Below are positions 1 through 8,434 of a stretch of DNA of 64,000 nt, one piece after another (position 1 is the stretch's first letter; each line of letters begins with the position of its first letter). The notes below the pieces were generated by a model, which saw only the letters and a list, made by a program, of their open reading frames with translations, was not told the origin of the DNA and ran no database searches. Source of the DNA: Paraflavitalea pollutisoli (lineage in GTDB: Bacteria; Bacteroidota; Bacteroidia; Chitinophagales; Chitinophagaceae); NCBI RefSeq assembly GCF_029360705.1, contig NZ_JARKMX010000001.1, positions 372,001-436,000 of the forward strand, written 5' to 3'. The position numbers were made by a program, and so were the translations under genes.

Positions 1-169
1 GTGGCCGTTCCTGGTCAGCTTCACCGCCATTGCCGTAGCAGGTATCTTCATCGGCATGAAACTATCCGACCGCATATCGGGCGCGTCCCTGCGCAAAGGA
101 TTTGGCTGGTTTGTGTTTTCGCTCGCCATCCTGGTATTGGTACATGAGCTGGTCTTCCCTTCCAAATAA
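1..169 (+). CDS. TauE/SafE-type (TSUP) sulfite exporter family permease, C-terminal fragment
   Basis: Open from the window edge (reading frame begins at base 2) to a TAA at 167-169, giving the last 55 residues. The fragment has two hydrophobic segments separated by a short loop reading GMKLSDRISGASLRKGFGW, which resembles the loop before the last helix of TSUP permeases (TauE/SafE, PF01925). Such proteins are inner-membrane exporters, often of sulfite or organosulfonates. The downstream DsrE-like and TsdA-like genes support a sulfur-oxyanion context. The N-terminal part lies outside the window, so substrate cannot be judged. Confidence 0.7.
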   Translation, partial: WPFLVSFTAIAVAGIFIGMKLSDRISGASLRKGFGWFVFSLAILVLVHELVFPSK

Positions 170-202
170 AAATCGCTGGGCCACCCCCGGTTTTGGTGAC
201 AG

Positions 203-220
203 TCCCCATGACTTTGGGGA
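203..220 (+). terminator. Weak hairpin after the exporter gene
   Basis: TCCCCA (203-208) and TGGGGA (215-220) form a 6-bp stem with a 6-nt loop, 34 nt after the exporter stop. No proper T-run follows, so termination is uncertain. Confidence 0.3.
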
Positions 221-273
221 TTGATTAGCGGCCATCGCCAATGCACATTTGCATAGACTTTAAAAGTAAGTTT

Positions 274-972
274 ATGCAAAACAAAGACGTCAACGTATCA
301 TCCCGCCGCGGCTTCCTGGGCACACTGGCAACAGGAGCAGCAGCCCTGGGTATCACCACCCTCGCTACGCCCTTCGCGGGCATGGCTGCCACCAACTTTT
401 CACCGGAGGAACTCAGGAATGCCGATGCCTGGTTCAATAAGATCAAAGGCAAACACCGCATCGTGTTCGATGCCACACGCCCCCACGAGATCTATCCCTT
501 CGCCTGGCCCCGTGTATTTCTGCTGACGAACGCTGCAACCGGTACTACTGAAAAAGATTGCAATGTCGTGGTCGTACTGCGACATGATGCCATCCCGTAT
601 GCCATGCAGGACAACCTTTGGACTAAATATAAATTTGGCGAGGTATTCAAAGCAGCCGACCCGGCTACGAAACAGCCTGCCACCCGCAACCCATTCTGGA
701 ATCCCAAACACGGCGATTTCAAAATACCAGGTTTCGGTCCGGTAGCCATTGGTATCAATGAGCTGCAGGATAGTGGCGTCATGTTCTGCGTATGCGATGC
801 CGCCATGACCGTATACAGCAGTGCCATTGCTGCACAATTGAACAAAGATGCCGCAGAGGTGAAGAAAGAGTGGGTGGCCGGCCTGTTGCCCAATATCCAA
901 CCCATGCCCTCCGGTGTATGGGCCGTCAGCCGCGCTCAGGAACATGGCTGTACCTATTGCTTCGCAGGCTAA
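274..972 (+). CDS. Tat-exported DsrE-like protein
   Basis: 232 residues from the ATG at 274; an in-frame ATG at 241 would add 11 residues ahead of the Tat signal. The start carries a twin-arginine signal, SRRGFLG, followed by an Ala/Gly/Thr-rich hydrophobic stretch ending near FAGMA, so the folded protein should reach the periplasm. The mature part has a DsrE-like look: a VVVVLRH strand, a central GVMFCVCDAAM segment with paired cysteines, and a C-terminal CTYCFAG. DsrE-family proteins handle sulfane sulfur. The gene sits between a TauE-like exporter and a TsdA-like cytochrome, so a periplasmic sulfur role is likely, but this is inference; many such genes are annotated only as Tat-signal proteins. 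Confidence 0.65.
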   Translation: MQNKDVNVSSRRGFLGTLATGAAALGITTLATPFAGMAATNFSPEELRNADAWFNKIKGKHRIVFDATRPHEIYPFAWPRVFLLTNAATGTTEKDCNVVVVLRHDAIPYAMQDNLWTKYKFGEVFKAADPATKQPATRNPFWNPKHGDFKIPGFGPVAIGINELQDSGVMFCVCDAAMTVYSSAIAAQLNKDAAEVKKEWVAGLLPNIQPMPSGVWAVSRAQEHGCTYCFAG

Positions 973-986
973 ATCAATGCCGCAGC

Positions 987-1979
987 ATGCCACGCACCAT
1001 ACAATGGGTAATACTGTTGATCAGCCTCATCGCTTTGACCGGCATTATCAATCTAAGTATACACGCAACCAGTACGCCTTCGGGAATGGCCGACACCCTC
1101 GCCAGGCCCGATTGGCCCTGGGAAGCGCCCGATACGGCCACCATACCACGAACACCCAATGGAGACCTGGTACGATATGGCCGCAACCTCATTGTACATA
1201 CGGCCCGTTACCTGGGGCCGCAGGGCATTGTGCGGGCTATTTCCAATGGCATGAACTGCCAGAACTGTCACCTCGATGCAGGCACACGCCCCTGGGGCAA
1301 TAACTACAGTGCCGTGGCCACTACCTATCCCCGTTTCCGGGATCGCAGTGGCACGATCGAAACGGTCGAGAAACGGGTCAATGATTGTTTACAACGCAGC
1401 CTCCATGGCCAGCCACTCGATAGCAATAGCCGCGAGCTGAAAGCGATGGTGGCTTACCTGATGTGGGTAGGCAGTAATGTGCCGGCCAAGCGGAAGCCTG
1501 TGGGCGCAGGCATCAGCAGCCTGCCTTATCCCAATCTGCCAGCTGATCCTGTAGCGGGTAAGGGCGTCTATAGCCGGTATTGTCAGCGTTGTCATGGCAA
1601 AGATGGGCAAGGCTTGCGCGACAGCACCGGTCCGGGCTACTTATATCCCCCGGTATGGGGCCCGCACAGTTTCAATACCGCTGCCGGCATCTACCGGTTG
1701 TCGAAGCTGGCTGGCTATGTACGCGATAATATGCCCTACGAGGAGGCCTATCACCATAAGCCGGTACTGACGGATGAAGAAGCGTGGCACGTAGCCGCTT
1801 ATATCAATGCGCAACCGCGGCCGGAGAAAACTTTTCCCGGCGACTGGCCCCGCATCAGTACCAAGCCGGTCGATCATCCATTCGGTCCATTCAGTGATAC
1901 CTTTTCGGCCCGGCAGCACAAATACGGCCCCTTTCAACCCATCGTCGATTACCGCGAAAAGAATAAACCCGCCCCCTGA
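987..1979 (+). CDS. TsdA-like dihaem cytochrome c (thiosulfate dehydrogenase/tetrathionate reductase family)
   Basis: 330 residues from the ATG at 987, which gives an N-terminal signal anchor (residues 6-26); the frame is open further upstream but that stretch is cysteine/arginine-rich and overlaps the previous gene. Two haem c sites are visible: CQNCH at 91-95 and CQRCH at 199-203. The first domain has TsdA-type signatures after the haem motif (YPRFRDRSGTIETVEKRVN, then ELKAMVAYLMWV). TsdA enzymes couple two thiosulfates to tetrathionate in the periplasm, or run the reverse reaction. It lies 14 nt after the DsrE-like gene, so the two are probably cotranscribed. Direction of catalysis cannot be read from sequence. 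Confidence 0.78.
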   Translation: MPRTIQWVILLISLIALTGIINLSIHATSTPSGMADTLARPDWPWEAPDTATIPRTPNGDLVRYGRNLIVHTARYLGPQGIVRAISNGMNCQNCHLDAGTRPWGNNYSAVATTYPRFRDRSGTIETVEKRVNDCLQRSLHGQPLDSNSRELKAMVAYLMWVGSNVPAKRKPVGAGISSLPYPNLPADPVAGKGVYSRYCQRCHGKDGQGLRDSTGPGYLYPPVWGPHSFNTAAGIYRLSKLAGYVRDNMPYEEAYHHKPVLTDEEAWHVAAYINAQPRPEKTFPGDWPRISTKPVDHPFGPFSDTFSARQHKYGPFQPIVDYREKNKPAP

Positions 1980-2003
1980 TCCGCCAAAACAACAATCCTG
2001 TAC

Positions 2004-2011
2004 TACCTTTG
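2004..2011 (+). promoter_or_regulatory. Bacteroidetes -7 element (TACCTTTG) before the haem A synthase gene
   Basis: TACCTTTG matches the Bacteroidetes -7 consensus TAnnTTTG and ends 8 nt before the ATG at 2020, so a transcript from it would have almost no leader. No good -33 TTG is visible at the expected distance. Confidence 0.45.
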
Positions 2012-2019
2012 CGGGCGCT

Positions 2020-3138
2020 ATGGATACCAATACCCAACTCCCGGCGTCGGATGCAAAAGAACTGTCGGCCCATGATCACAAAGCCCGCCGTTATGTTTCT
2101 ACCTGGATACTGATCGGTGTGTTTATGCTGCTGGTACAAGTAATACTCGGTGGCATCACCCGATTGACGGGATCGGGCTTATCCATCACAGAATGGAATG
2201 TAGTCACCGGCGCACTGCCGCCACTCGGCGAGCAACAATGGGTAGCAGAGTTTGGTAAATACCAGCAAACACCCCAATACCGCCTGCTCAATTCGGAATT
2301 CACACTTGCTGATTTTAAATTCATCTTTTTCTGGGAATGGTTTCACCGTTTCTGGGCAAGAATGATTGGCGTGGTATTCCTCGTTGGATTCGTCTACCTC
2401 ATTGCAAAGAAATACCTTAAGAAGGAAATGCAGCAACCCTTGCTCTTCCTGTTCTTCTTTGGCGCCTTCCAGGGTGCCATTGGCTGGATCATGGTAGCCA
2501 GTGGACTCACAGGCGATGCGGTCTACGTAAAACCGACCCGCCTGGCCCTGCATTTTATTTTTGCCCTGGCCCTCATTTCCTATGCGTTTTGGTTTGCCCT
2601 GCAATTGCGGGTGCCTGCACGCAACCGGATCGTGGTACCCGCCCTGCGCAAATGGACCTGGTGGATCATCGGCCTCCTCTTTCTGCAACTCATCTTCGGT
2701 GCGCTCATGGCGGGGCATAAAGCAGCCCTTTCCGCACCCACCTGGCCCGATATCAATGGCGATATGGTACCCGCCAGCCTGTTTGCAGAAAAACCCTGGT
2801 TGTTGAACTTCTTCGAGAATAAGATCACCATACATTTTGTACACCGCGGACTGGCGTACCTGCTATTGGTATTGGTGATCGTCTATACCCTGAAAGCGTA
2901 TAAAGTAACCACCACCAGTGATTCATTTCGTAAAGCGCGCCCGTATCCGCTCGTATTTGTATTGCTGCAGGTGGTATTGGGTATCGTTACGGTGTTGACC
3001 AGTCCTGGTATTGTGCCGCAACGCTGGGGTACTTTTGAATGGATGGCACAATTACACCAGGTGGTAGGTATGCTGCTGCTATTGAGTTTTGTCGCGATGT
3101 TGTACCTGATGCCCAAACGATTGACGGCCGGCGTATAA
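2020..3138 (+). CDS. ctaA: Haem A synthase (COX15/CtaA family)
   Basis: 372 residues, about eight membrane helices. COX15/CtaA converts haem O to haem A in the inner membrane for aa3-type cytochrome oxidase. Supporting motifs are GGITRLTGSGLSITEW after the first helix, EWFHRFWAR, HFVHRGLAY and QLHQVVGM, which supply the paired conserved histidines of the two four-helix halves. The ATG at 2020 is chosen because upstream residues in the open frame overlap the cytochrome gene and do not resemble the family. The ACT-type oxidase genes are not in this window. It implies an aerobic respiratory chain. Confidence 0.93.
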   Translation: MDTNTQLPASDAKELSAHDHKARRYVSTWILIGVFMLLVQVILGGITRLTGSGLSITEWNVVTGALPPLGEQQWVAEFGKYQQTPQYRLLNSEFTLADFKFIFFWEWFHRFWARMIGVVFLVGFVYLIAKKYLKKEMQQPLLFLFFFGAFQGAIGWIMVASGLTGDAVYVKPTRLALHFIFALALISYAFWFALQLRVPARNRIVVPALRKWTWWIIGLLFLQLIFGALMAGHKAALSAPTWPDINGDMVPASLFAEKPWLLNFFENKITIHFVHRGLAYLLLVLVIVYTLKAYKVTTTSDSFRKARPYPLVFVLLQVVLGIVTVLTSPGIVPQRWGTFEWMAQLHQVVGMLLLLSFVAMLYLMPKRLTAGV

Positions 3139-3197
3139 TGAATCCGATAACTTTTCGTTTTTGATAGTAAATTGAGTACGAAAAGTATCCTTGCAGC

Positions 3198-5441
3198 ATG
3201 AAACCTTTTTTACGCGGATTATATTGTTCCTTCCCGATACAGCTTTTCCTGCTGCATTTTAAGAAATTCCAGGTACTGCTGATCTTCTGGTACGTGTTGT
3301 TCAGTACTGCCAATGGAACGTTCATGAAGAGTTTCGGGGCCGATTCACTCTACCTGGCGCCTGAATACCTGGGTAAGGTGAATGCCATCGCAGGTGCATT
3401 TGTAGGCGTGGCGATCGGCATTTTCATCATGAGCTGGAACATTACCACCTTTATCCTGTTCAGCCGCCACTTTCGTTTTCTCGCTACCACTTCCAACCCA
3501 TTTCTCAAATACTGTATCAACAACGGCATCATTCCTTTGCTCTTCCTGGTATTTTACCTTACCAAGGTGATTGAATTTGCCGGGGCCAAAGAACTGATGA
3601 GCACCACCGATATATGCTTGCTGGTGGCCGGCTTCCTGGGCGGCCTTATACTCATCATAGCCATCTCTTTCTTTTACTTTTTCCGGGCCGACCGCTCCAT
3701 CATACGCAGACTAACCCCCGTCATCAGCAACCCGCAATTGTTCAAAGCACAGTTTCGCCGGGGCGAGGACAAGCTCACACAAAGCCGCCTGGTAAAAGTA
3801 CACTGGTACCTCAACTCGTTGTTTACCCTGCGCAAAGTGCGGGATGTATCACACTACAGCCGAGAGTTTGTAGAAACGGTGTTTAACCGCCACCACTTTG
3901 CCGCCGTATTGTCCATCTTCGTAGCTTTTATATTCCTGATACTACTGGGCTTTTGCCTCGACGATCCTTTATTTCAGCTGCCGGCTGCCTCGGGCATCAC
4001 CCTGTTTTTTGCCATCCTGATCGCCGTATCGGGCGCATTTACCTATTTTCTGCAAAGCTGGAGTATACCCGTGCTGGTACTGCTGTTTTTTGTGTTGAAT
4101 GTACTTTACCAAAAAGGCATCATCGATCCCAGCAACAAAGCCTACGGGCTGAACTATGTCAACAAGCAGGACCGGCCGCCTTATACCCGCGAACGCCTCT
4201 TCGAAATGTGTGCCCCGGATAAGATGCAGCGCGATAAAGACAGCCTCATCGCCATCCTAGAGCGTTGGAAGTCCCGTCAACAAACGCGTAAGCCGATCAT
4301 GTTCGTGATCAACACCAGCGGCGGTGGTAACAGGAGCGCCACCTTTACCATGAACATCCTGCAGCACCTCGATAGCCTGAGCGATGGTCAGTTGATGAAT
4401 CGCACCGCATTCATCACCGGCGCTTCCGGTGGCATGTTGGGCGCTGCCTATTTTCGGGAGCTGACGCGTGAACGCAACCAGGGGAAGCCTATAAGGTTAC
4501 AGGATAGCCGCTATGTCGACGACATTTCAGGCGATCTGCTCAATGCCTTGTTCACTTCCTTTGTAGCGCGCGACCTGGCTTCACCCGCTCAGAAGTTCAA
4601 GGTGAATGGTTATGAGTACGTCAAAGACAGAGGGTACGCTTTCGAACAAAAGTTGAATGCCAACACACACGGCCTCCTGGACAAGCAATTGAAGGACCTG
4701 GAAGAAGATGAACGCCAGGCGCGAACGCCCCTCATGTTGTTCAGTTCCGTGATCACACAGGATAGCCGTAAAATGCTCATCAGCACCCAGCCTATGAGCT
4801 TTCTAATGAAGCCCGTATACGATACGAATAAACTGCGGGAGATAGAACCCGATGCCGTCGACTTCCAATCGATGTTTGCCGGCCAGGGAGCCATGAACCT
4901 CCGGTTGTTGACAGCCCTACGCATGAATGCCACCTTCCCGTATGTGTTGCCCAATGTATGGTTGCCCTCCCAACCGGTTATCGATGTAATGGACGCGGGA
5001 TTAAGGGATAACTATGGCCTCGAAACCACCATCCGCTTCCTTCAGGTATTTCAGAAATGGATCAAGGAAAACACCAGCGGCGTGGTATTGCTGCAGATAC
5101 GGGATAGAAAGATTGCAGGCTGGGAACCCTTCGAGCAGGAAAACATTACGGAGATCGCCACTAAACCCATGCTGTTGTTGCAATACAACTGGTTCAAGAT
5201 GCAGGAATACGCGCAAACAGAACTGATGTGTCTATCGCAGGAGATCTTTGGTCAGCAATTCTATAAACTGTCCTTCCAATACCTGCCCAAACAGGAGGAT
5301 GCACGGGCAGCACTCAATTTCCACCTCACCAAAAGCGAAAAGGTGGATATACGCGATGCCATCTATACCCCCAATAATCAACAGGGCTTTGAGTTTTTCA
5401 AAACCTTACTGCTGCCGCGTACCAATCCGCCGGCACGGTAA
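3198..5441 (+). CDS. Multi-spanning membrane protein with patatin-like phospholipase domain
   Basis: 747 residues. The first ~300 residues hold about seven hydrophobic segments (roughly 15-37, 60-85, 108-125, 137-162, 235-255, 262-285 and 287-302). A patatin domain follows: an oxyanion-type stretch NTSGGGNRSATF near 374-385, the nucleophile elbow GASGG with Ser410, and the dyad Asp in DAGLRDNYG (Asp599). All catalytic residues are therefore present. Patatins are Ser-Asp acyl hydrolases acting on phospholipids or other esters. Joining one to a long membrane domain suggests action on lipids at the inner membrane. The substrate is unknown. Neighbour genes are not obviously an operon partner, although a lipid kinase converges on it. 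Confidence 0.82.
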   Translation: MKPFLRGLYCSFPIQLFLLHFKKFQVLLIFWYVLFSTANGTFMKSFGADSLYLAPEYLGKVNAIAGAFVGVAIGIFIMSWNITTFILFSRHFRFLATTSNPFLKYCINNGIIPLLFLVFYLTKVIEFAGAKELMSTTDICLLVAGFLGGLILIIAISFFYFFRADRSIIRRLTPVISNPQLFKAQFRRGEDKLTQSRLVKVHWYLNSLFTLRKVRDVSHYSREFVETVFNRHHFAAVLSIFVAFIFLILLGFCLDDPLFQLPAASGITLFFAILIAVSGAFTYFLQSWSIPVLVLLFFVLNVLYQKGIIDPSNKAYGLNYVNKQDRPPYTRERLFEMCAPDKMQRDKDSLIAILERWKSRQQTRKPIMFVINTSGGGNRSATFTMNILQHLDSLSDGQLMNRTAFITGASGGMLGAAYFRELTRERNQGKPIRLQDSRYVDDISGDLLNALFTSFVARDLASPAQKFKVNGYEYVKDRGYAFEQKLNANTHGLLDKQLKDLEEDERQARTPLMLFSSVITQDSRKMLISTQPMSFLMKPVYDTNKLREIEPDAVDFQSMFAGQGAMNLRLLTALRMNATFPYVLPNVWLPSQPVIDVMDAGLRDNYGLETTIRFLQVFQKWIKENTSGVVLLQIRDRKIAGWEPFEQENITEIATKPMLLLQYNWFKMQEYAQTELMCLSQEIFGQQFYKLSFQYLPKQEDARAALNFHLTKSEKVDIRDAIYTPNNQQGFEFFKTLLLPRTNPPAR

Positions 5442-5507
5442 AAGCGTAGGTAAGCTGGCTTCCAATGCCTCGGCTGTAGCTGTACACTGCCCGTCACTTA
5501 ACCACAC

Positions 5508-6404
5508 TCAGGTACCGTGGATCAGCGAAAAGAATTGGGGAAGTACCTTAATGTGCAATTGTTTGGGAGTTTCTCTGGGTTCACCATCGATGTGCATAGG
5601 GGCCTGTCCTACATTGGAGATGATGAGCTCTTCGGTTTGAAAATAGATCACGGGCGAGTTGAGCGAATTTTCAATGCGCTTCAGTTTACCAGCCAATACC
5701 TGCTTCATTACCGTCAACAACAATAAGGGTTTGGCAATCTTTTTCACGATCACGACATCGAGCAGTCCGTCAGACAGGATGGCTTGTGGCGCAATCGTAA
5801 AGTTGTTGCCAAACTGGTTGCTGTTGGCAACGCTGACAAAAAAAGCCTCTGTAGTAAAAGTCAGCTTATTGGCTTCGATCTTGAACAGATAAGATCCTGC
5901 CGAGAAGAAGTTGCGGGTCGTAAGAGAAGCGTAGGTCGCCAGACCACGCTTGGGCTGCTGGGCAAACTCATGCGCTACCTGCGCGTCGAAACCCAAGCCA
6001 CACAACATGCAGGCAAATTGGCGATTGACCATAAAGGCATCTGTCATTCTCGCCTCACCGGTAAACACTACGTCCAGCGCTTTGTCACTCGATTTAGGTA
6101 TACCGGCTGCCAGGGCAAGTCCATTGCCCGAACCCATCGGCACGATGCCAAACCGCACATCCAGGTCGGCCAGCGCATGTACCACCTGGTTAACAGACCC
6201 GTCGCCGCCGCAGATCACGATATCGGTAATGCCTTCTGCCATCACCTTTTTACGGACAGCATAGTACTTTCCGGCAATATCCGTATCCATGATCTCGAAA
6301 GGAATTTCAGCAGCCATGGTACGCTTGATGATCGTATTTTTGAGGCTGTCTTTGCCTTTCGTGCCGGATATCGGGTTAATGAGATATATGAGCTTTCTTG
6401 ACAT
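5508..6404 (-). CDS. Diacylglycerol kinase-type lipid kinase (YegS/DgkB family)
   Basis: 298 residues from the ATG at 6404; a longer frame starts only at a TTG. The N-terminal catalytic domain shows LIYLINPISG for nucleotide binding, the hallmark GGDGS at 66-70 and GSGNGLA near 92-98. The C-terminal beta-sandwich half (about 120-298) is typical of bacterial DAG/sphingosine kinase-like proteins. These cytoplasmic enzymes phosphorylate diacylglycerol or related lipids to return them to phospholipid synthesis. It converges with the patatin gene, with 66 nt between the stops. The exact lipid substrate cannot be told from sequence. Confidence 0.88.
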   Translation of the reverse strand: MSRKLIYLINPISGTKGKDSLKNTIIKRTMAAEIPFEIMDTDIAGKYYAVRKKVMAEGITDIVICGGDGSVNQVVHALADLDVRFGIVPMGSGNGLALAAGIPKSSDKALDVVFTGEARMTDAFMVNRQFACMLCGLGFDAQVAHEFAQQPKRGLATYASLTTRNFFSAGSYLFKIEANKLTFTTEAFFVSVANSNQFGNNFTIAPQAILSDGLLDVVIVKKIAKPLLLLTVMKQVLAGKLKRIENSLNSPVIYFQTEELIISNVGQAPMHIDGEPRETPKQLHIKVLPQFFSLIHGT

Positions 6405-6456
6405 GCGGGGCAAAAGTCCAATAAATAAGGCAAATCTAAAAGCACAAACTAAAGAC

Positions 6457-6591
6457 TTAATATTGACGGCCTTCCTGATTGTCTACATAGATCCTGAATA
6501 GATATTCGCGGTCTTTTTGCTGTCCGAAGGATTCGTTTAGAGTACCAGTTAGCATAGCCAGCAACACTGCCATATTCAAAATTCCTTTCAT
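6457..6591 (-). CDS. Small putative secreted peptide (44 aa), possibly a truncated gene
   Basis: 44 codons from the ATG at 6591. An AGAAAGG purine stretch lies about 10 nt upstream, a plausible ribosome site. Residues 1-23 look like a signal peptide (KGILNMAVLLAMLTG..ESFGQ), leaving about 20 mature residues rich in charged side chains (QQKDREYLFRIYVDN). Signal peptides ending in FGQ or AQ are usual in this window, but the mature part is very short, so this may be the broken 5' end of a longer secreted protein or a real small peptide. No homologue is recognised. Confidence 0.35.
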   Translation of the reverse strand: MKGILNMAVLLAMLTGTLNESFGQQKDREYLFRIYVDNQEGRQY

Positions 6592-6781
6592 TGGAGATAA
6601 CCTTTCTGTTGTAAATAAGTTGGGCGGATAACAATTAAATGCCACAGGTCTACCACACTCCACACCAACAATCCTTTCCCTTCGTCTGTATGGCAGCTTG
6701 TTCATCAAATGGTTAGAATAGGCATATCCCTCCAGGCGGTTTGTGGCATGAGATTTTCAATAGTACCCCAAAAGAACAATT

Positions 6782-7372
6782 ATGTCGGTCAATACCCACA
6801 TAGCCCCTGATGTAGACAGCCTTTGCTGTGAAATTGTAAGGCGATCTTACGATGCATTCAACGACCGCGACGTAGAAGCAGCGCTTGGTTGCATGGATCC
6901 CGATGTCGACTGGCCCAATGGGTTGGAAGGCGGATACTTATATGGACACAAGGCCGTGCACGATTACTGGGTGCGGCAATGGCATATGATCGATCCACAT
7001 GTGGAACCCATCAGCTACAGCAATGATGCAGAAGGTAATATCGTAGTAGACGTTCAACTGTCGGTATACGACCTCGAAGGCAATGTGATAGTCGAAGAAA
7101 AACTGCAGCATGTATACCTCGTCATGCAGGGGTTGATCAAGCGCATGGAAATACGAAAAATGGCCCCTGCCATCAATACACCCGCCGAAACCATTCACGA
7201 GAATAGCGAAGTATCCTTCTTGGAGCGCGTGGGTACGGCTGGTGGTGAAAGAATAGCTGCTATGGCCGCTGCAGATACGGCAACAGCAGTCAATGCCACG
7301 GTTGCGCGGAACGCCGCCGCTACCCTGGGTGGTCCTGCCGGCATGGAAAGCCGGGTAGAACCTGCTGCATAA
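6782..7372 (+). CDS. SnoaL-like (NTF2-fold) protein with Ala-rich tail
   Basis: 196 residues. Residues 10-125 have the pattern of a SnoaL-like/NTF2 domain: RRSYDAFNDRDVEAALGCMDPDVDW, then GHKAVHDYWVRQWH and a strand-rich end. This fold covers small isomerases and hydrolases and many proteins of unknown role. From about residue 145 the sequence becomes a low-complexity run rich in Ala, Thr and Gly, predicted disordered, with no signal peptide. It is convergent with the FabH-type gene, 12 nt apart. Substrate unknown. Confidence 0.7.
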   Translation: MSVNTHIAPDVDSLCCEIVRRSYDAFNDRDVEAALGCMDPDVDWPNGLEGGYLYGHKAVHDYWVRQWHMIDPHVEPISYSNDAEGNIVVDVQLSVYDLEGNVIVEEKLQHVYLVMQGLIKRMEIRKMAPAINTPAETIHENSEVSFLERVGTAGGERIAAMAAADTATAVNATVARNAAATLGGPAGMESRVEPAA

Positions 7373-7384
7373 AGAAAAATTAAT

Positions 7385-8434
7385 TTACCACTTCAATAGC
7401 GCGCTGGCCCAGGTAAAACCACTGCCAAAGGCTGCCAGGCATACCAGGTCACCTTCCTGGATCTTTCCATTCTGCCACGCTTCACAAAGCGCCAGCGGAA
7501 CAGATGCCGCCGTGGTATTGCCATACTTTTGAATGTTGTTGTACACCTGGTCTTCCGAAAGACCCAGCTTCTGTTGTACGAATTGGGCGATACGTAAATT
7601 GGCCTGGTGGGGAATGAGTAGTTTGAGATCTGCGGGTGTACATCCATTCGCATCCAGTGCCTCCATGATGACCTCGGGGAATTTTACCACGGCCTTTTTG
7701 AAAACCGAAGGGCCATCCATAAACGGAAAGTTCTGGGCTTTATCGATCATCTCATGGCTCATGAACATCTGTCCAATCTCGGCCTCGTCGAAGGCGGCCA
7801 GTGATTGCTCCATCCAGTGATTGGCATGCGTGCCGGGATTGTACATAGCGAGTATTTCAGCGCTTTCGCCATCACTATGCAGGTGCGTACTGAGAATGCC
7901 CTGGTTATCGCTGGTAGTAGGTTGCAATACCACAGCGCCGGCCCCATCACCGAAGATCACGCTCACATTGCGCCCGCGGGTACTGAAGTCGAGCCCGAAG
8001 GAATGTTTTTCGCTGCCGATCACGAGTACGTTCTTGTACATGCCGCCCCGGATGAACTGGTCAGCTACACTGAGGGCATACACAAAGCCGCTGCATTGGT
8101 TGCGTACATCCAGTGCACCGATCTCTTTCATCTTCATGGCTCTTTGAACCAATACCCCACAGCCGGGAAAATAGTAGTCCGGGCTAAGGGTGGCAAATAC
8201 GATGAAGTCGATATCCTGTGGCGTAATGCCAGCCCGTTCGATGGCTATTTTGGCTGCCTCCACGCCCATGGTCGTCGTCGTTTCCTCCGTACGGTGGGCA
8301 TAGCGTCGTTCTTTGATGCCTGTCCGCTCCTGGATCCAGGCATCGCTGGTTTCCATATATTTCGTGAGGTCCTGGTTGGTTACTACTTGTTCGGGTACAT
8401 ACATGCCGATGCCGGCAATCCGTGAACGTGTCAT
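7385..8434 (-). CDS. 3-oxoacyl-ACP synthase III (FabH-like) family protein
   Basis: 349 residues from the ATG at 8434 (the longer frame starts at TTG). It is a thiolase-fold condensing enzyme with the KAS III triad: Cys in NQCSGF (about residue 114), His in PHQAN (about 276) and Asn in YGNTTAASVP (about 306). Canonical FabH condenses acetyl-CoA with malonyl-ACP to start fatty acid synthesis. The protein is about 20 residues longer than typical FabH, with an insertion around 195-235 (GTHANHWMEQ). That fits a divergent KAS III, such as those in branched-chain, alkylresorcinol or secondary-metabolite pathways, so I give no gene symbol. It stands alone, with no fab genes beside it. Confidence 0.85.
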   Translation of the reverse strand: MTRSRIAGIGMYVPEQVVTNQDLTKYMETSDAWIQERTGIKERRYAHRTEETTTTMGVEAAKIAIERAGITPQDIDFIVFATLSPDYYFPGCGVLVQRAMKMKEIGALDVRNQCSGFVYALSVADQFIRGGMYKNVLVIGSEKHSFGLDFSTRGRNVSVIFGDGAGAVVLQPTTSDNQGILSTHLHSDGESAEILAMYNPGTHANHWMEQSLAAFDEAEIGQMFMSHEMIDKAQNFPFMDGPSVFKKAVVKFPEVIMEALDANGCTPADLKLLIPHQANLRIAQFVQQKLGLSEDQVYNNIQKYGNTTAASVPLALCEAWQNGKIQEGDLVCLAAFGSGFTWASALLKW

